DNA from: Jeotgalicoccus nanhaiensis
GTDB taxonomy: Bacteria > Bacillota > Bacilli > Staphylococcales > Salinicoccaceae
DNA length: 64,000 bases
NCBI GenBank assembly: GCA_004570955.1
Contig: SPPL01000010.1
Coordinates: 1-64,000 of the forward strand
Reading direction: 5' to 3'
The position numbers were made by a program, and so were the translations under genes. Under the pieces are notes generated by a model, which had not been told where the DNA came from, searched no databases, and was given only the letters and a program-made list of their open reading frames with translations. Position 1 is the stretch's first letter. Each line of letters begins with the position of its first letter. This document shows positions 7,336 to 16,615 of the stretch, piece after piece.

Positions 7336-7722
7336 TTAGCCCGCGGGTAATATAAATATATCCAATATATCGATAAACGGCACGAAAATGAAGTCTTCAG
7401 TATCGTAAATTTGACCAATGAGCATCATGCTCCATTGGTCTATTTTTATAATATGAAGAGAAATACTGAAGCGGCCTCCGTCGTAATAGTAGTCGACTCT
7501 TACCGGCAGCCTTTCTTTCACTGCATATTTCAGAATGTGTTCAATCTCATCCAGCCGGTCATCCGACAATACAGGACGTTTGATTTTCGACTGGCTGTCC
7601 ATCAGTCTGCCGACATTTTCAAACTGTTCGGGCATAGTTGCAAACGGCGCCCACTTAACCATACCGCGCCCCTCGGGTATATCACCTTGTGAATTTTCAG
7701 AAGGATAGCTGCGGAACTTCAT
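7336..7722 (-). CDS. YolD-like family protein, SOS-regulated
   Basis: A 128-residue YolD-like protein. The family signature is GRGMVKWAPFATMPEQFE near residues 19-36, followed by a basic RPVLSDDRLDEIE segment. YolD proteins usually sit beside Y-family polymerases of the UvrX/UmuC type in Bacillota and are thought to act with them in damage tolerance. Here no polymerase is adjacent; the only one in the window is dinB at 54946. A perfect LexA box overlaps its promoter, so it should be induced by DNA damage. It ends three bases from the converging folD stop. Confidence 0.8.
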   Translation of the reverse strand: MKFRSYPSENSQGDIPEGRGMVKWAPFATMPEQFENVGRLMDSQSKIKRPVLSDDRLDEIEHILKYAVKERLPVRVDYYYDGGRFSISLHIIKIDQWSMMLIGQIYDTEDFIFVPFIDILDIFILPAG

Positions 7723-7755
7723 AACAAATCCCTTCTTTCCTGACTCTTAGTTTTT

Positions 7756-7775
7756 ATTATACGAACATACGTTCG
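7756..7775 (-). promoter_or_regulatory. LexA (SOS) box overlapping the yolD promoter
   Basis: CGAACATACGTTCG (7762-7775) is a full match to the Bacillus/Staphylococcus LexA consensus CGAACN4GTTCG. On the minus strand it is followed directly by a TATAAT -10 element (7761-7756), so bound LexA would cover the promoter of yolD. Confidence 0.9.
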
Positions 7776-7838
7776 ATTTTTCAAGCTGCAGATTTATGGT
7801 AAGTTAAAGAGGATATAAAAAGTAAGTGAGGAAACCAG

Positions 7839-8123
7839 ATGAGAAAGAAAATAGTATGGGGGATTATTACAGTAATTGTACTTGCTGTACTGCTGCTCCC
7901 GTTAGCAGATAAAACAAGCGGCACAACACGCGTTATTGTCGATCATACGAATAAGGAAATTGTCGCTCCATCGTGTTACGATCAGGCCGATCTGACAAAC
8001 TGGATAGATGAAATGTCATTCGGCAACGCGCTGCATGAACTGGAATATGACATCAGAGATGAATGTTCTAAAGAGTATCTGAAGGAAGGCAAAACGAGTG
8101 TGCTGATGAGAATATTTGAATAG
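7839..8123 (+). CDS. Unknown membrane-anchored or secreted protein, 94 residues
   Basis: A 94-residue protein with an N-terminal hydrophobic helix (residues 6-22, IVWGIITVIVLAVLLLP) after MRKK, then a soluble acidic domain with two cysteines (SCYDQAD and DECSKEY) that could form a disulfide outside the cell. There is no lipobox. GTAAGTGAGGAAACC provides the ribosome binding site and a terminator follows. I do not recognise the family. It is monocistronic. Confidence 0.6.
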   Translation: MRKKIVWGIITVIVLAVLLLPLADKTSGTTRVIVDHTNKEIVAPSCYDQADLTNWIDEMSFGNALHELEYDIRDECSKEYLKEGKTSVLMRIFE

Positions 8124-8136
8124 ATTTGTGGGAGAC

Positions 8137-8166
8137 ACCGGGGCCGGGAAGGTTCCGGTTTTTTTG
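8137..8166 (+). terminator. Terminator after the 94-residue gene
   Basis: Stem ACCGGGGCC / GGTTCCGGT (8137-8145 with 8151-8159, two G-U pairs), GGGAA loop, then a T tract. Confidence 0.75.
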
Positions 8167-8359
8167 TTGTCGAAAATGTTTGGGAGACTTCAGTTTAAGA
8201 GGTTTTTTTCGTTGGGATAAAATGTCAAAAGTAGGCATGTTTGTGTAAAAAGTAAACCAGTTTTGCTATTTTTGTGTTTAAGTAACTTTTTTAAAAGAAA
8301 AACGGCTTTTTCGCCTATATATAGGGTAGAAGGATCTTTTTTTAAAAGGAGGAAATTAT

Positions 8360-9334
8360 ATGTATTTAAACAGCAGAAACACACCGCCGGTTCTTTTGCA
8401 TTACCGGACATTGAACAGGAGGATGGCTTTGGGGGCGGAGGAAAAGATTAAGATGAAAATGGCTGAACGGGGTTATGAAGGAGAAACTTTATATGATGAA
8501 ATATTTAACTCTATTGGACATGAACAGGTATATATTTTTAGAGATGTTTATCTGAAAATAGAGAACTCCCTAACACAGTACGACAGTATTATAGTCGGTG
8601 ACAGCGGTGCAGTTGTGAATGAAATTAAAAATTATTCTGGTGACTACCGGTATGAGAAGGGACAGTGGTTCAACGGTTCACGTCGATTATCGGATGACGG
8701 AATTACGCAGGTAACCCGAGCGGTAAATAGACTGTTGAAACTTAGTGAAGGCAGAGGACCGGCATTTGATGTAAGCGGAAAAGTTGTTTTTCCGAATGAT
8801 GACTTCAGAATGACAACGGATGACGATAAGGTATGGGGGAAAATTGTGGTGCGTTCCAACTTGAAAAAATATTTCCGCAGTTTCCGGTATGGAAATATTG
8901 GTGCAAGGGCAGAAGCAATTGTAAAGCTAATCGAGAACAGCATCGGTGAAAATATGTATTTTAAAACGCAGACTGATATAGACAGACTACGTAAAGGGCT
9001 GTACTGCGGAAAATGTGGAGAATTTAATCTTTTGAAAGCTCGTTACCATCGTCAGTGTGGAAGCTGCGGCGCAAAAGAGTCGAATGAAACTCATATGCTC
9101 CGTGTAATGAGTGATTATAAATATTTGTTTTATGGAGAAAGTATGACGAAAAAAAGATTGATGACATTAATTGGTGATGATTTACATCCAGAAGTCGTTA
9201 GGAGAGCATTTGCGAAGTATTGCTATAAAAACAGGAAAGGAAAAAGTACAGAGTATACTTTTAAATATCACGATTTTAACGAGGCAATGAAATACCTTGA
9301 CTATACTTCGAAATATAAGAATTATAGAGAATGA
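8360..9334 (+). CDS. NERD-domain protein with C-terminal zinc ribbon
   Basis: A 324-residue protein. Its N-terminal part matches the NERD (nuclease-related) domain: GAEEKIK near residue 25, YDSIIVGD near 74 and VVNEIKNYSGDY near 86. The Asp and E-x-K residues resemble the PD-(D/E)xK nuclease core. Around residues 218-240 a four-cysteine ribbon follows (CGKCGEF...CGSCGAK). The C-terminal part is basic and unassigned. A strong AAAGGAGG lies eight bases before ATG 8360. NERD proteins are often thought to act in DNA processing, but no substrate is known here. It stands alone between a terminator and a tandem repeat array. Confidence 0.75.
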   Translation: MYLNSRNTPPVLLHYRTLNRRMALGAEEKIKMKMAERGYEGETLYDEIFNSIGHEQVYIFRDVYLKIENSLTQYDSIIVGDSGAVVNEIKNYSGDYRYEKGQWFNGSRRLSDDGITQVTRAVNRLLKLSEGRGPAFDVSGKVVFPNDDFRMTTDDDKVWGKIVVRSNLKKYFRSFRYGNIGARAEAIVKLIENSIGENMYFKTQTDIDRLRKGLYCGKCGEFNLLKARYHRQCGSCGAKESNETHMLRVMSDYKYLFYGESMTKKRLMTLIGDDLHPEVVRRAFAKYCYKNRKGKSTEYTFKYHDFNEAMKYLDYTSKYKNYRE

Positions 9335-9356
9335 TTTTTATATTGTAGTGTCTAAG

Positions 9357-9471
9357 TGTTGTCGTTTGAAGGGACGACGACGTTTACCCGAGTCTGGATG
9401 TTGTCGTTTGAGGAGACGACGACGTTTACCCGAGTCTGGATGTTGTCGTTTGAAGAGACGACGACGTTTAC
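9357..9471. repeat. Tandem array 1: 42-bp unit, about 2.75 copies
   Basis: Units start at 9357, 9399 and 9441, each opening TGTTGTCGTTTGA and containing ACGACGACGTTTACCCGAG. The third is cut short. Differences between copies fall mostly in the GGG/GAG stretch inside a dyad (TGTTGTCGT with ACGACGACG, two G-U pairs if RNA). Because 42 is divisible by three, the array opens long arginine-rich frames on both strands, which I regard as artefacts. It lies between two converging genes. Confidence 0.92.
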
Positions 9472-9495
9472 TAGCACCACCCCTCCCCAAATATA

Positions 9496-9523
9496 CAAAA
9501 AACCCGCCACCAGGGCGGGTTTC
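9496..9523 (-). terminator. Terminator after ppaC
   Basis: Stem AACCCGCC / GGCGGGTT (9501-9508 with 9514-9521). On the minus strand the T run follows, 18 bases or so beyond the ppaC stop. Confidence 0.88.
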
Positions 9524-9539
9524 ATTCATCCATTTATTA

Positions 9540-10466
9540 TTATAAATCAGATAATGCTTTTGTAATGTTAGGCACGACTTGTTTTTTGCGTGAGACAACG
9601 CCTTCCAGGACTGCTGTATTTTGATCCAGTGCAACATCAAATGCGCGTTCGACCGAAGAGAATTCAGGGCCTAAGGCAAGTACTTTTGAGTTGGAGTTCA
9701 AAATGTCTGTCACGATGAGCGTGAACAGGTCGTAGCCATCGCGTTCGATTTCTTCGTTAATGGCGATTTCGAGTTCTTCGCGGCGTGAGAATACTTCGTC
9801 TACGTCAACGACGTTAACCTGCGCAATTCGCACACTCTTTTCACCGATGTCGAATGTTTTCGCATCGCCTGTAATTAACTGACGGGCTGTTTTATCGGAA
9901 GTTGATGCACCGGCTTTCAGCATTTCAAGGCCGTATTCTTCCAAATCAACGCCCGCAATGTCTTTAAGTTCAGATGCTGCGTCGATGTCTTCTTCTGTCG
10001 TTGTCGGTGATTTGAACAGAAGCGTATCCGAAATAATTGCAGACAGCATTAAGCCTGCTGATTCTTTCGAGATTGTTAAGCTATTTTCTTTGTAAACTTT
10101 GTTCAGAATTGTCGCTGTACAGCCGACCGGCTCAGCTCGGTAGTAAAGCGGGCCTTCTGTTTCAAAGTTTGCGATTCTGTGGTGGTCGTATACTTTTGTC
10201 ACCGTTGCGTTTTCAATGCCGGGGGCGGACTGCTGTTTTTCATTGTGGTCGACTAAAATAACTTCTTCGCCTGCACCGACTTCATTTAATAAAGCAGGCG
10301 CTTCCACACCGAAGTGTTCTAGTGCGTATGCAGTTTCACTGCTTATTTCACCCAAGCGGTACGGTGCTGCATCGTTGCCGAGCTGAGTTTCAATGTCAGC
10401 AGCTACAAGTGCTGATGTGATTGTATCTGTATCAGGATTTTGGTGACCGAATATTTTTTGTGTCAT
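9540..10466 (-). CDS. ppaC: Manganese-dependent inorganic pyrophosphatase
   Basis: A 308-residue family II pyrophosphatase, hydrolysing pyrophosphate to phosphate in the cytoplasm and so pulling biosynthetic reactions forward. DHH-family metal motifs are visible: GHQNPDTDT near residues 7-15, VDHNEKQQS near 73 and the DHHR motif near 97. The DHHA2 domain forms the C-terminal third (basic end SRKKQVVPN). Length equals the family norm of about 309. AGGAGACAGAC provides the ribosome binding site before ATG 10466. The gene is monocistronic. Confidence 0.96.
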   Translation of the reverse strand: MTQKIFGHQNPDTDTITSALVAADIETQLGNDAAPYRLGEISSETAYALEHFGVEAPALLNEVGAGEEVILVDHNEKQQSAPGIENATVTKVYDHHRIANFETEGPLYYRAEPVGCTATILNKVYKENSLTISKESAGLMLSAIISDTLLFKSPTTTEEDIDAASELKDIAGVDLEEYGLEMLKAGASTSDKTARQLITGDAKTFDIGEKSVRIAQVNVVDVDEVFSRREELEIAINEEIERDGYDLFTLIVTDILNSNSKVLALGPEFSSVERAFDVALDQNTAVLEGVVSRKKQVVPNITKALSDL

Positions 10467-10653
10467 TACTGTCTGTCTCCTTTTTCTTTGTATTAAAAAT
10501 ATATATGATTACATTTTAACATTACTGCTTTTATCTATCTATATCTTAGTTTTTAAAGTCAGTATATAATAGTGCATTCAAAGCGCTCATACAATAAGTT
10601 TATATGATAAAATTAAAGCAAATATAATTGTTAAATGCACAGGAGATGGATGT

Positions 10654-12105
10654 ATGTATCAGTATCAGGATGACAGCTTCATGCTGCACACGGATTTATA
10701 TCAGATCAACATGGCAAAAACGTATTTTGAACAGGGTATACATGAACGTCAGACAATTTTCGACGTGTATTTCCGAAAGATGCCTTTTGAAAACGGCTAT
10801 GCGGTATTTGCCGGCTTAACACATATTATCGATTATCTGCAGCACTTGCACTTTTCAGACAGCGACATCGAATATTTAAGTACGCTCGGTTACAGTGATG
10901 AATTTTTAAATTATTTAAAAACAGTACGTTTCACGGGAACGCTCCGCTCAATGGCTGAAGGGGAGACTGTATTTAATAATGAACCTCTCGTGCAGGTTGA
11001 AGCGACACTTGTTGAAGCTCAGCTGATTGAAACAGCGCTGCTTAATATCGTTAACTTTCAGACGCTGATTGCAACAAAAGCAAGCCGGATCAGACAGCTT
11101 GTACCGGACGACAATTTAATGGAATTCGGCACGCGCCGCGCTCACGAATTCGATGCCGCTTTATGGGGAGCACGCGCCGCTGTTATCGGCGGGTTTGATG
11201 GAACGAGTAATGTCCGGGCAGCGAAATTATTCGGCTTGAAACCGAGCGGGACACATGCTCACGCAATGGTGCAGGCATACGGAAATGATTACGATGCCTT
11301 TAAAGCATATGCAGAAACACATACTGATTGTGTATTTTTAGTAGACACCTTCGACACACTGAAATCAGGCATACCGACTGCTATTAAAGTGGCAGATGAG
11401 TTCGGCAGCAGAATTAACTTTAAAGGAATCAGAATTGACTCCGGCGATATTGCATATTTAACGAAACAGGCTCGCAAGATGCTCGACGATGCGGGCTATA
11501 CAGATGTGCAGATCATCGTTTCGAACGACCTCGACGAAGTGACAATTTTATCCTTAATGTCACAGGGTGCGAGAGTCGACGGCTGGGGAATCGGTACAAA
11601 ACTGATTACAGCTTATGATAATCCGGCACTCGGCGCGGTCTACAAACTTGCAGCGATTCAGGATGAAGCGGGCGAGTGGCAGAACCGGATAAAAATTTCC
11701 GGCAATGTCGAAAAAACGACGACACCCGGCAAGAAGAAAGTTTACCGTATCATCAATAAGGAAACAGGAATGTCAGAAGGAGATTATATTGCACTTCACG
11801 ATGAAGTCCTTAATCCTGAGGAGCCGCTGTTAATGTTCCACCCGGTGCATACGATGAAACGGAAATTGGTTAAATCGTTTGAGCCTGTTGAACTGCTTCA
11901 GGATATTTTTATCGACGGCAAGGTTGTTTACACTTCTCCGTCTGTCGATGAAATGCAGGAAAACTGCCGGCAGAGCCTCGATACAATTTGGGAAGAAACG
12001 AAACGTTTCTTAAACCCGCAGGAATATCCGGTGGATTTATCGGCTGAATTATGGAATGTCAAAAATAATCTCATAGAAGAACTTTCAAATAATATATTGG
12101 AGTGA
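10654..12105 (+). CDS. pncB: Nicotinate phosphoribosyltransferase
   Basis: A 483-residue enzyme of NAD salvage that joins nicotinate and PRPP to give nicotinate mononucleotide, with ATP hydrolysis. Visible family features are the opening LHTDLYQINMAKTYFE, FGTRRAHEFDAALWGAR with the histidine region that is phosphorylated in the family, and RIDSGDIAYLTKQARK in the PRPP-binding half. AGGAGAT lies eight bases upstream of ATG 10654. It is followed six bases later by nadE, so the two form a salvage operon. No NiaR-type site was identified in the 186-base leader. Confidence 0.96.
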   Translation: MYQYQDDSFMLHTDLYQINMAKTYFEQGIHERQTIFDVYFRKMPFENGYAVFAGLTHIIDYLQHLHFSDSDIEYLSTLGYSDEFLNYLKTVRFTGTLRSMAEGETVFNNEPLVQVEATLVEAQLIETALLNIVNFQTLIATKASRIRQLVPDDNLMEFGTRRAHEFDAALWGARAAVIGGFDGTSNVRAAKLFGLKPSGTHAHAMVQAYGNDYDAFKAYAETHTDCVFLVDTFDTLKSGIPTAIKVADEFGSRINFKGIRIDSGDIAYLTKQARKMLDDAGYTDVQIIVSNDLDEVTILSLMSQGARVDGWGIGTKLITAYDNPALGAVYKLAAIQDEAGEWQNRIKISGNVEKTTTPGKKKVYRIINKETGMSEGDYIALHDEVLNPEEPLLMFHPVHTMKRKLVKSFEPVELLQDIFIDGKVVYTSPSVDEMQENCRQSLDTIWEETKRFLNPQEYPVDLSAELWNVKNNLIEELSNNILE

Positions 12106-12111
12106 TTTGCT

Positions 12112-12930
12112 ATGGATAAACTGCAGCAGCACATAATAGAGGAACTGCACGTTAAACCGGAGATCGACCCGGCAGCGGAAACCCGCGAAATAATTAATTT
12201 TTTAAAAGACTACGTTAAAAAATACAGTTTTATAAAAAGTTTTGTACTCGGTATATCAGGCGGTCAGGATTCTACCCTGCTCGGCAAAATTGCACAGCTG
12301 GCGACTGATGAGTTGAACGAAGATGGGCACAGTATTAAATTTTACGGAGTGCGCCTGCCTTACGGTGAACAGCGCGATGAAGATGATGCGCGCGATGCGA
12401 TGGAATTTATCAGCCCGAGTGTTGAAACAACAGTCAATATTAAAGAAGCTGTTGATGCAGGTGTTAAGGCGCTGGCCGACAGCGGCTACGAATTGAGCGA
12501 TTTTGTGGAAGGAAACGAGAAGGCCCGTGAGCGCATGAAAGTGCAGTACGCTATCGCAGCCCATACCGGCGGTGTGGTGCTCGGAACTGATCATGCGGCG
12601 GAGGCACTGACAGGATTTTACACGAAACACGGCGACGGCGCAGCTGATCTTGCGCCGCTGACCGGCCTCAACAAACGCCAGGGACGCGACATTCTGAAAT
12701 ATCTTGGCGCAGCAGCTCATCTGTACGAAAAAATTCCGACAGCAGATCTCGAAGATGATAAACCGCTCTTAAGCGATGAAGAAGCACTAGGCGTGACCTA
12801 TGATCATATCGATGATTTCTTAGAAGGAAAAACAGTGCCTGATGAAGCATATGACAGAATTAAAACCTTATATTACCAGTCACAGCACAAACGCGATTTA
12901 CCTTATAATCGCTATAATTTACCAGTTTAA
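12112..12930 (+). CDS. nadE: NH3-dependent NAD synthetase
   Basis: A 272-residue ammonia-dependent NAD synthetase, which amidates deamido-NAD in the last step of NAD formation. The ATP pyrophosphatase P-loop GISGGQDST is near residues 44-52. [13 protein letters not shown] and [19 protein letters not shown] are typical of NadE, and the C-terminal [10 protein letters not shown] segment is conserved. No glutaminase domain is present, as expected for this size class. It is co-transcribed with pncB. Confidence 0.96.
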   Translation: MDKLQQHIIEELHVKPEIDPAAETREIINFLKDYVKKYSFIKSFVLGISGGQDSTLLGKIAQLATDELNEDGHSIKFYGVRLPYGEQRDEDDARDAMEFISPSVETTVNIKEAVDAGVKALADSGYELSDFVEGNEKARERMKVQYAIAAHTGGVVLGTDHAAEALTGFYTKHGDGAADLAPLTGLNKRQGRDILKYLGAAAHLYEKIPTADLEDDKPLLSDEEALGVTYDHIDDFLEGKTVPDEAYDRIKTLYYQSQHKRDLPYNRYNLPV

Positions 12931-12955
12931 AAAAGAAAGAAGGATAGATTAAATT

Positions 12956-13612
12956 ATGCTTCAGGCAATTTCAGATAATCCCATGCTGATGATATTAGTT
13001 ATATTCGTAATTAATATTATCTACGTTACATTTTTAACGATGCGGACCATAATGACCTTGAAAGGTTACCGCTTCGTCGCGGCTGCCTTCAGTATTTTGG
13101 AAACATTTGTTTACGTCATCGGCCTCGGGCTGGTGCTCGACAACCTGGATCGTCCTCAGAATATTGTCGCTTACGCGCTCGGATTTGGTGTCGGGATACT
13201 GGTCGGCACGAAAATCGAAGAAAAGCTGGCGCTCGGCTACACTGTAGTTAATGTGACTGCGGCGAAAAAAGACATCGATCTGCCGAACGACCTGCGCAAT
13301 TTAGGCTACGGAGTAACGCACAGTCATCAGTACGGGCGTGACGGCCAGCGTACGGTAATGCAGATTTTAACTCCGAGAAAATATGAACGGAAACTGATCG
13401 AAACAATTATAGAGCTCGATGACAGGGCGTTTATCATTTCGCACGAACCGAAAAATATTCACGGCGGCTTCTGGACAAAAGGGCTCAGCAGACGCAAGAT
13501 GAGCAATTACCAGCCGGAAAATGTTGAAGAAGTACTTGAAGAAGTATATGAAGCACAGGAGCAGGGTGAGGTTCATGACACAGCACAAAAAACCGAAAAA
13601 AAAGAAATTTAA
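12956..13612 (+). CDS. DUF2179 / UPF0316 membrane protein
   Basis: A 218-residue protein with three N-terminal hydrophobic segments (about residues 10-30, 40-60 and 68-85), then a cytoplasmic DUF2179 (DAC-like PII-fold) domain containing [21 protein letters not shown]. The opening resembles UPF0316 proteins conserved in staphylococci next to purB. The family role is unknown; DUF2179 domains are thought to sense ligands. The C-terminal tail is acidic and contains the ribosome binding site of the overlapping next gene. Confidence 0.85.
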   Translation: MLQAISDNPMLMILVIFVINIIYVTFLTMRTIMTLKGYRFVAAAFSILETFVYVIGLGLVLDNLDRPQNIVAYALGFGVGILVGTKIEEKLALGYTVVNVTAAKKDIDLPNDLRNLGYGVTHSHQYGRDGQRTVMQILTPRKYERKLIETIIELDDRAFIISHEPKNIHGGFWTKGLSRRKMSNYQPENVEEVLEEVYEAQEQGEVHDTAQKTEKKEI

Positions 13613-13787
13613 AGTAGAAAAAGACGGGTCGCTTACGGATGTGCTGGCGGCGATGAAAGCCGAAGGCTACCAGCCGGTAAGAAGATTCGAACAGCCCGTT
13701 TTCAAAGAAGAAAACGGCGAGATTACCGTCTCGCATCAGGAGATTATGTTTGAAGGCAAATTAATGAATGAGGATGAGCCAAAATGA
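13575..13787 (+). CDS. NETI-motif family protein
   Basis: A 70-residue basic, cytoplasmic protein. It resembles the NETI-motif family (YebG-like), which lies between a DUF2179 gene and purB in Bacillota. The family core is [20 protein letters not shown] (residues 22-41). The literal NETI tetrapeptide is replaced by GSLT. ATG 13575 is favoured because GGTGAGG sits just upstream; the gene then overlaps the DUF2179 gene by 38 bases and overlaps purB by four. In-frame ATGs at 13521 and 13548 have poorer upstream sequence. Function unknown. Confidence 0.75.
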   Translation: MTQHKKPKKKKFKVEKDGSLTDVLAAMKAEGYQPVRRFEQPVFKEENGEITVSHQEIMFEGKLMNEDEPK

Positions 13788-15079
13788 TAAGCAGATATTC
13801 AAGAGAAGAAATGACGAAGATTTGGACAGAAAAAAACAGATTTGATGCGTGGCTGGAAGTTGAAATTCTTGCATCAGAAGCATGGGCGGAGCTCGGTGTC
13901 ATTCCAAAGGATGAAGTTAAAAACATCCGTCCCAATGCCCGTATTGATGTGGACCGCATTAAAGAAATCGAAGCGGAAACGCGTCACGATGTTGTGGCGT
14001 TTACCCGCCAGATTTCGGAAACTTTAGGAGAAGAAAAGAAATGGGTTCACTACGGTCTGACGTCTACTGACGTTGTCGACACTGCCCAGAGCTACATATT
14101 GAAACAGGCAAACGAAATTATTGAGCAGGATTTAAATAACTTTATCGAGATATTAGCTGATAAGGCGCGCGAACATAAACATACACTCATGATGGGACGC
14201 ACGCACGGCGTGCATGCAGAACCGACATCTTTCGGTATTAAGATGGCTCTGTGGCATCAGGAAATGGTGCGGAATCTGAAACGTTTTAAAGATGTCCGCG
14301 AAGAAATTGAAGTCGGTAAAATGAGCGGCGCGGTCGGCACCTTTGCCAACATTCCGCCGGAAGTTGAAGGATACGTTTGTAAACACCTCGGCCTGACGCC
14401 TGCACCGGTATCGACTCAGACGCTGCAGCGCGATCGTCATGCTCACTACATAGCGGTGCTGGCACTGATTGCAACATCAGTTGAGAAGTTTGCTGTAGAA
14501 GTGAGACACTTGCAGAAAACAGAAACACGCGAGGTGGAAGAAGCATTTGCGAAAGGCCAAAAAGGGTCAAGTGCCATGCCTCATAAACGCAACCCGATTG
14601 GCAGTGAAAATGTGACGGGAATTGCCCGCGTCATCCGCGGCTATATTTCAACTGCCTACGAAAATGTACCTCTGTGGCATGAACGTGATATTTCGCATTC
14701 ATCTGCAGAAAGAATTATGCTGCCGGACGTAACGATTGCATTGAATTACATGCTGAACCGCTTTGGCAGAATTATGAAAAACCTGACGGTGTTCCCTGAA
14801 AATATGAAGGCCAACATCGACAAAACTTTCGGTCTTGTATACTCTCAGCAGATTATGCTGACGTTAATTGACAAGGGACTGTCACGCGAAGAAGCTTACG
14901 ACTTAGTTCAGCCGAAAGCCATGGAATCATGGGAAACTAAAGTACCTCTGAGAGAGCTTGCTGGAAAAGATGAGCGTATTCAGGAAGTGCTGACGGCAGA
15001 AGAGCTGGATGAGTGCTTTAATGAAAACCACCATCTGAGCCGTGTCGATACTATATTTAAACGTGCAGGTTTGGAATAA
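13784..15079 (+). CDS. purB: Adenylosuccinate lyase
   Basis: A 431-residue enzyme of the fumarase/aspartase superfamily. It cleaves SAICAR and adenylosuccinate, releasing fumarate, and so acts twice in purine synthesis. Family motifs are [10 protein letters not shown] near residue 67, [13 protein letters not shown] near 88, [14 protein letters not shown] near 140 and the signature loop [11 protein letters not shown] near 262. Length matches the S. aureus enzyme. It overlaps the NETI gene by four bases and is followed one base later by a lipoprotein gene, so all are probably one transcript. Confidence 0.97.
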   Translation: MISRYSREEMTKIWTEKNRFDAWLEVEILASEAWAELGVIPKDEVKNIRPNARIDVDRIKEIEAETRHDVVAFTRQISETLGEEKKWVHYGLTSTDVVDTAQSYILKQANEIIEQDLNNFIEILADKAREHKHTLMMGRTHGVHAEPTSFGIKMALWHQEMVRNLKRFKDVREEIEVGKMSGAVGTFANIPPEVEGYVCKHLGLTPAPVSTQTLQRDRHAHYIAVLALIATSVEKFAVEVRHLQKTETREVEEAFAKGQKGSSAMPHKRNPIGSENVTGIARVIRGYISTAYENVPLWHERDISHSSAERIMLPDVTIALNYMLNRFGRIMKNLTVFPENMKANIDKTFGLVYSQQIMLTLIDKGLSREEAYDLVQPKAMESWETKVPLRELAGKDERIQEVLTAEELDECFNENHHLSRVDTIFKRAGLE

Positions 15080-15080
15080 G

Positions 15081-15758
15081 ATGAAAGTATCAAGATTATT
15101 AATCACAGTACTCATGGCATTTTTGCTGACAGCATGCAGCAGCGGCGCACCGGAGGAAATCGAAGCGGCGGGATATACGAAAGCCTATGAACCGCTGACC
15201 TTCACCAATCTGGACATTCCGGTTAACATTGAAGTCGTCGACGGTGTGACTTACGCAGACGGCGTGTTAATAGTAAACAAGGAAATACCGCTGCCTGAGG
15301 ATTACAATCCTGAAATGCAGCCTGAAGTAATTGAGGCTTACACGCAAATGTTTGAAGATGCCGAGGCAGAAGGACTTTATTTTGAACTGGTAAGCGGTTT
15401 TAGAAGCTACGACTACCAGGCAGAATTGTATAACAGCTATGTGGCGCGGGACGGCAAAGAAGCAGCAGACCAGTACAGCGCAGAACCGGGACATTCCGAG
15501 CACCAGACAGGACTTGCTATCGATGTCGGTTCTTATGACAGTGCAGTGCTGCTCCAGACGTCTTTTGAATATACGCCCGAATTTCAGTGGCTGAAAGATG
15601 TGGCACATGAATACGGCTTTATTATCCGTTACATGAAAGGCAAAGAAGATATTACCGGTTATATGTACGAGCCGTGGCACTTAAGGTATGTCGGAGATAA
15701 AGCGCCCGCTATATATGAAAGCGGCCTGACACTTGAAGAATACTTCGATCTGGTTTAA
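15081..15758 (+). CDS. VanY-like D-alanyl-D-alanine carboxypeptidase lipoprotein
   Basis: A 225-residue lipoprotein (MKVSRLLITVLMAFLLTACS, lipobox Cys19) with an M15B peptidase domain. These zinc enzymes trim terminal D-alanine from peptidoglycan stem peptides outside the cell. Visible motifs are SGFRSYDYQAELYNSY, EPGHSEHQTGLAIDVG (zinc His and Asp of SxHxxGxAxD) and EPWHLRYVG (catalytic Glu and zinc His). The start is ATG 15081, one base after the purB stop. There is no sign of vancomycin-resistance genes nearby, so a housekeeping wall role is most likely. Confidence 0.88.
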   Translation: MKVSRLLITVLMAFLLTACSSGAPEEIEAAGYTKAYEPLTFTNLDIPVNIEVVDGVTYADGVLIVNKEIPLPEDYNPEMQPEVIEAYTQMFEDAEAEGLYFELVSGFRSYDYQAELYNSYVARDGKEAADQYSAEPGHSEHQTGLAIDVGSYDSAVLLQTSFEYTPEFQWLKDVAHEYGFIIRYMKGKEDITGYMYEPWHLRYVGDKAPAIYESGLTLEEYFDLV

Positions 15759-15769
15759 ATAACATATCA

Positions 15770-15815
15770 GCCCGTATGCAAGCTTTCCGAGGGAGAGCCG
15801 GCGTACGGGTTTCTT
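15770..15815 (+). terminator. Terminator after the VanY-like gene
   Basis: Stem CCCGTATGC / GCGTACGGG (15771-15779 with 15801-15809, one G-T pair), long loop, then TTTCTTT. Confidence 0.7.
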
Positions 15816-15931
15816 TATATTCACTTTAAAATTATCTTTTAAAGCTTATACTTCCATCCTCCTCCTTTAATGTTTTTTGGAGGTTAAAAATGATATAATC
15901 ATCTTATGAATTTTATAAAGGATATGGTCTT

Positions 15932-16597
15932 ATGACGCGACATGCAAAGCATATATTTAAACTGGATCCGGCTAAAGAAATCAGCGGCAGCACACTCGAA
16001 AAAATTGTGAACTCCGGCACGGATCTGCTGCTGGTCAGCGGTACTGATAACGTCACTGAAAAAAATGTTTCAGAGCTGCTCAGGCGCATAAGAAACTATA
16101 ACGTTCCTGCAGCACTTGAAATCCCTCATCCCGATGCTGCTGTTCCGGGTTTTGATCATTATTTTGTGCCGACGGTAATTAATACGGATGATGTCACTTT
16201 TACACACGGCATGCTGGTGCGTGCACTGATGGAGTATCATGACTTTATCGATTACGACAGTATTTCACTCCTGCCTTATATTATAATGAACGAGGACTGC
16301 AAAGCGTTTAAACATGCAAACTGCCATACTGTGAATGACGAAGAATTTATCGCGATGATTCATATGCTCGATAAGTTATACAAAATGGATTACATATATA
16401 TAGAGTACAGCGGCGTCTTCGGCGACCGGGAGCTGGTTAAAGAAGCGTATGAAGCAGCGGAAAACGCAAGCATCGTTTACGGCGGCGGCATCGTCTCAAA
16501 AGATACGGCGACAGAGATGGACAGCGTCAGCGATATAATGGTTGTCGGCAATATTATTTACGACGATGCTCGGCAAGCATTAGAAACTATCATTTAA
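15932..16597 (+). CDS. pcrB: Heptaprenylglyceryl phosphate synthase
   Basis: A 221-residue TIM-barrel prenyltransferase of the PcrB/GGGPS family. It joins heptaprenyl diphosphate to glycerol-1-phosphate to make an archaea-like ether lipid precursor. Conserved segments are HIFKLDPAKEISG near residue 6, SGTDNVTEKNV, YIEYSGVFGD and VYGGGIVSKDTATEM (phosphate binding). AAAGGATAT precedes ATG 15932, and TATAAT at 15894 is a possible -10. It heads the pcrB-pcrA-ligA-camS block. Confidence 0.94.
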   Translation: MTRHAKHIFKLDPAKEISGSTLEKIVNSGTDLLLVSGTDNVTEKNVSELLRRIRNYNVPAALEIPHPDAAVPGFDHYFVPTVINTDDVTFTHGMLVRALMEYHDFIDYDSISLLPYIIMNEDCKAFKHANCHTVNDEEFIAMIHMLDKLYKMDYIYIEYSGVFGDRELVKEAYEAAENASIVYGGGIVSKDTATEMDSVSDIMVVGNIIYDDARQALETII

Positions 16598-16615
16598 TAA
16601 ACTGGAGTTTTTATA

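Noticed and set aside
9297-9640. Open frames on both strands through array 1, with arginine-rich repeats
   Set aside because: The 42-bp unit is a multiple of three, so repeats keep any frame open by chance. No ribosome binding site or family likeness, and the frames run into the terminator and ppaC.
10467-10653. Possible regulatory RNA or NiaR site before pncB
   Set aside because: The gap between divergent genes is AT-rich, but I found no convincing dyad or known consensus.
12256-12720. 154-residue open frame antisense to nadE
   Set aside because: Fully inside a well-supported gene on the other strand; composition is that of a shadow frame.
13521-13574. Upstream start for the NETI-family gene
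   Set aside because: In-frame ATGs at 13521 and 13548 would lengthen it with a Lys/Tyr-rich segment read from the DUF2179 gene, without a ribosome binding site as good as the GGTGAGG before 13575.
15081-15758. Vancomycin resistance by VanY
   Set aside because: Only a VanY-like carboxypeptidase is present; no vanH, vanA/B, vanX or two-component genes are near, and such enzymes are common in wall maintenance.
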